Part shown: one piece after another, positions 6,531 to 9,442 of the stretch
How the letters are laid out: each line of letters opens with the position of its first letter
How positions within the stretch are numbered: the stretch's first letter is position 1
Assembly (NCBI GenBank): GCA_027296025.1
Contig: JAPUJU010000030.1
Span: 1-9,442, forward strand
Direction: 5' to 3'
Length of the DNA: 9,442 bases
DNA from: a bacterium
GTDB taxonomy: Bacteria; Krumholzibacteriota; Krumholzibacteriia; WVZY01
The notes under the pieces: generated by a model
What the model was told of the DNA's origin: nothing
Databases searched by the model: none
Seen by the model: the letters and a program-made list of their open reading frames with translations, nothing else
Position numbers and translations under genes: made by a program

Positions 6531-6539
6531 GGATTGCGG

Positions 6540-9442
6540 ATGCTGCGACTCGTTATCCAACGACCGATCGCAATCAGTATGCTGTTCCTCGCTCTCGTGC
6601 TCATCGGTGCGCTGAGCTTCAAGCGCCTGCCGGTCGCGCTGCTTCCCTCTATAACGTATCCGCGCCTTACCACGATTACCACGTACGAGGATATACCTGC
6701 CGAAGACCTCGAACGCCTCGTGACCCAACCGATCGAAGAAGTCGTCACCGCTCTCTCGGGAGTCCGGCGTGTGGTGTCGCGGACGCGCGAGGGTATCTCG
6801 GTGATTACCGTGGAATACGAGTGGGGCACGGAGATGGATTTCGCAAACCTGCACCTTCGCGAAGCGGTCGACCGCGTCGCATTCCGGGAGGACTTTCCGG
6901 AGGACGCGGACCGTCCCGTGATACTTCGGTGGGATCCGCTCTCGCGACCGATCAGTATTCTCACCCTCTCGGGTGATCACCGCCTAGAGTCCATTACCGA
7001 ATTTGCGCGCGAAGTCGTAAAACCCGCCATCGAACAGGTGGACGGGATCAGCCAGGCCGAGATTGTCGGCGGAGCCGAACGCGAGATCCGGGTCGAACCG
7101 GACACTGGGAAAATGGATATCTACGGTATCACGATCGAAGATATCCAGAATGCGCTCGCGAGGAGCAACATATCGTTTCCCGGCGGAAAAGTGCGTAAGG
7201 GGCCGCTTCACCTGAGCCTGCGCATCGCGGGCGAGTACGAAACCCTCGAAGACATCGAGTCTACGGACATCGTACGCGTGGGACGCTCGTCTATCCGGGT
7301 CGGCGATATTGCGCGTGTCATGGACACCGTCAAGGACCCCAAGGGGCTGACATTCCTGGGCGACGCTCAGGTCGTCTCCGTTCTGATTTACAAGGAGCCC
7401 GAGGCAAATACAATTCAAGTATCGGCTGAAGTCAAGCGCGCACTTGGCGTGCTCGGCGCCGATTACGGGGGTTTTAACTACGGCTTCGTGTACGAGGATG
7501 CCGACTATGTCAAGGCGTCGTTCGATGGCCTCGTGCGGTCACTTATTATCGGTGCATTTCTCGCATTTTTCATACTGTTCTTTTTCTTGAGAGATTTCCG
7601 GAGCCCGATCGTGGTCGGTGTGGCGATACCGGTATCTATCACGATTACATTTGCCCTTCTGTTTTTTGGAAAAGTTAATCTGAACCTCATGAGCCTCGGC
7701 GGGCTCTCACTCGCAACGGGCATGCTGGTCGACAACGCAATTGTCGTGCTCGAAAACATCAATCGGCACCTCACCGAATCGAGCGGGGTCCCGGTCGGAG
7801 AAACGAAAGTCGAACGCACTCGTCGGATTGCGGACGCCTGCGTCGTCGGAACGCGCGAGATGGCAAGGCCTGTTCTCGCTGCGACACTCACCACCGTCGC
7901 CGTGTTTTTTCCCGTCGTCTATGTGCCGGGCATCGCCGGCGCTTTCTTCCGCGACCAGGCCCTGACCGTAACATTCTCGCTGCTCGTTTCGGTCGCCGCC
8001 GCCCTGCTCCTTCAGCCGATTCTCTCCGCGCGCCTGCTTCGAAGGAGAGAAGGACCGTCGAGAGGTCTCTTCCGGGTTTTTGAGGCGGCGTACGATCGAT
8101 TTTACAAGTCGTATCACGGCGCGCTGATTAAAGCGCTTCGCAAACCCGCGCTCATGCTGGTACTGCTCCTCGTCGGAATCGCTGCGACCGCGCTCGTCGG
8201 CCTCCGCATCGATCGAACCCTGATGCCGCAACGCAGCTCCGGCAACCTCAGGCTCGACCTCGAACTGCCGAGCGGCACGCCGCTGGAAGAAACAGCGTCA
8301 ACAGTCGCCGAACTGGCCGGATGGCTTCAGGACAATCCCGATGTGGACAAGGTGTTCAGCCAAGTAGGCGAAACGGATCAGACACTCGCGTCGATCAAGG
8401 ATTACACGGGACCCAACACGGCGCGGCTGCGTGTGATTCTCGTCCCCGGTCGCGGTGGCCGCGAGAAGGGACTGCGAGTTCAGGAGGAAACCGTCCGGCG
8501 ACTCGCGCAGAACCCGGGTATTCAATACGTGTTCCACGAGGAGGGTATCGGTCTACGCGAACTTCTCGCATCGGATGAGGCGCCGTTCAGCATAGGAGTC
8601 GTGGCAGAGGACCCGCTCGAGGCGTTCCGCGTCGCAGAGGAACTTGCACAGGGGCTCACCGAGCTCAATCCCGATCGGGAGATAAAGATCGATCGCGTGC
8701 TCGGAACTCCAAACGTTGTGGTCCGTCTCGACGCGGAGGAAATCATCCGGGCGGGCCTCGACCCCGAGCTCGTCGCCCGAGACCTGCGTAACCGGATCAG
8801 CGGCGTGGAAGCAACAACCTTCAACGAAGTCGACCAACGCATCGATATCTCCGTCCGCGTTGCGAGGACCGAGCGGCTCAACCTCGCCAACGCGCTCAAC
8901 GCACCGATTCAGCTCGCTTCGGGAGAGACAGTACCTCTGGGCACTTTTGTAGACCTGAGCGAGGAGCGCCCGTTTCGTGAGCTGACCCGAAAAAACCAGC
9001 GTCGCATGGTCACCGTATCAGCCGACGTCCTGGGGGGTACCGTCAACGACGCGTGGAAGGAAGCGATGGAGGTTCTCTCGACAATGGATCTGCCTCCCGG
9101 CGTTCGGATTGAGACCGGTGGAGAACGTAGAGAGATGGTGCAGAGCTTTAAGGACCTGGCCTGGGCGATGCTGCTCGCAGTCCTTCTCGTCTATATGATC
9201 CTCGCCGCCCAATTTGAGTCATTTGTCGACCCGCTGTTGATCGCGTCGGTGATTCCGATGGGCCTGGCCGGTTCCGTTCTCGCCATCGCGGTGTCCGGTG
9301 GATCGATCAACATGCTTTCGATGATCGGAATGGTGGCACTCCTCGGAATCGCCGTGAACGATGCCATCGTGAAAATCGATACGATCCGCCGACTTCGTTC
9401 CGAAGGTATGGACGGTTACGAAGCGATTCTCGAAGCGAGCCG
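6540..9442 (+). CDS. RND efflux transporter, AcrB-like HAE family inner-membrane pump (3' end cut by window)
   Basis: 967 codons are present without a stop. Relatives run about 1,020-1,060 aa, so the last few TM helices are outside. It is a trimeric proton-driven pump taking substrates from the periplasm or outer leaflet. ATG at 6540 has AGGGA overlapping the upstream stop codon as ribosome binding site. The protein starts MLRLVIQRPIAISMLFLALV (TM1), followed by the PSITYP and E.V...P.E......GV porter-domain motifs. TM2 is at about 335-351. The TM4 motif GMLVDNAIVVLENI holds Asp398, matching AcrB Asp407, while Asn399 replaces Asp408. TM7 is at about 538-556 and TM8 at about 874-892 (WAMLLAVLLVYMILAAQFES). 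TM10 has GIAVNDAIVKID with Asn940, Asp941 and Lys945, unlike the Lys-Asn of AcrB. The single TM4 Asp and absence of metal-pump motifs point to organic compounds or lipids, but substrate is unproven. The outer-membrane channel gene may lie downstream. Confidence 0.95.
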   Translation, partial: MLRLVIQRPIAISMLFLALVLIGALSFKRLPVALLPSITYPRLTTITTYEDIPAEDLERLVTQPIEEVVTALSGVRRVVSRTREGISVITVEYEWGTEMDFANLHLREAVDRVAFREDFPEDADRPVILRWDPLSRPISILTLSGDHRLESITEFAREVVKPAIEQVDGISQAEIVGGAEREIRVEPDTGKMDIYGITIEDIQNALARSNISFPGGKVRKGPLHLSLRIAGEYETLEDIESTDIVRVGRSSIRVGDIARVMDTVKDPKGLTFLGDAQVVSVLIYKEPEANTIQVSAEVKRALGVLGADYGGFNYGFVYEDADYVKASFDGLVRSLIIGAFLAFFILFFFLRDFRSPIVVGVAIPVSITITFALLFFGKVNLNLMSLGGLSLATGMLVDNAIVVLENINRHLTESSGVPVGETKVERTRRIADACVVGTREMARPVLAATLTTVAVFFPVVYVPGIAGAFFRDQALTVTFSLLVSVAAALLLQPILSARLLRRREGPSRGLFRVFEAAYDRFYKSYHGALIKALRKPALMLVLLLVGIAATALVGLRIDRTLMPQRSSGNLRLDLELPSGTPLEETASTVAELAGWLQDNPDVDKVFSQVGETDQTLASIKDYTGPNTARLRVILVPGRGGREKGLRVQEETVRRLAQNPGIQYVFHEEGIGLRELLASDEAPFSIGVVAEDPLEAFRVAEELAQGLTELNPDREIKIDRVLGTPNVVVRLDAEEIIRAGLDPELVARDLRNRISGVEATTFNEVDQRIDISVRVARTERLNLANALNAPIQLASGETVPLGTFVDLSEERPFRELTRKNQRRMVTVSADVLGGTVNDAWKEAMEVLSTMDLPPGVRIETGGERREMVQSFKDLAWAMLLAVLLVYMILAAQFESFVDPLLIASVIPMGLAGSVLAIAVSGGSINMLSMIGMVALLGIAVNDAIVKIDTIRRLRSEGMDGYEAILEAS

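Overview
The window looks like chromosomal DNA from a Gram-negative, didermic bacterium. It encodes two predicted lipoproteins, an OmpA/MotB-type peptidoglycan-binding protein and an RND efflux system. The secreted protein at 387-2105 ends in a YPNPFNP... / FlgD-Ig-like C-terminal domain. That ending is typical of the FCB group and related candidate phyla (Latescibacterota, Eisenbacteria, Krumholzibacteriota, Zixibacteria and similar). The phylum is an inference; there is no rRNA or other marker here.

Left part (1 to about 2720) is an accessory, partly decayed region. The minus strand at about 62-253 holds a relic of a serine recombinase N-terminal domain. Next comes an intact gene for a 572-aa exported protein with two jelly-roll-like modules and a C-terminal sorting domain (387-2105, +). 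Behind it are a frameshifted tail of an IS3-type transposase (about 2161-2269, +), a pair of short palindromes, and a stub of a MerR-type helix-turn-helix gene (2346-2570, -). The base composition here is visibly less GC-rich than on the right.

Middle (2720-3828): a strong hairpin plus T-run terminator serves a minus-strand gene for a 206-aa OmpA/MotB-like lipoprotein (2777-3397, -). A 431-bp gene-free spacer then separates it from a divergent operon.

Right part (3829-9442) is one tightly packed plus-strand operon. It encodes a secreted 6-bladed beta-propeller protein (3829-5148), an RND periplasmic adaptor lipoprotein (5169-6530) and an RND inner-membrane pump of the AcrB-like HAE class (6540 to beyond the window end). 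Gaps are 20 and 9 bp, so co-transcription is very likely. The adaptor and pump should form a proton-driven efflux complex with an outer-membrane TolC-type channel that is not in the window. The propeller protein is the unusual member, and its link to the pump is the most testable idea here.

I found no tRNA, rRNA, CRISPR array or recognisable riboswitch. I did not find a convincingly new system. The best leads are the propeller-led efflux operon, the altered proton-relay residues of the pump and the cluster of mobile-element fossils on the left.
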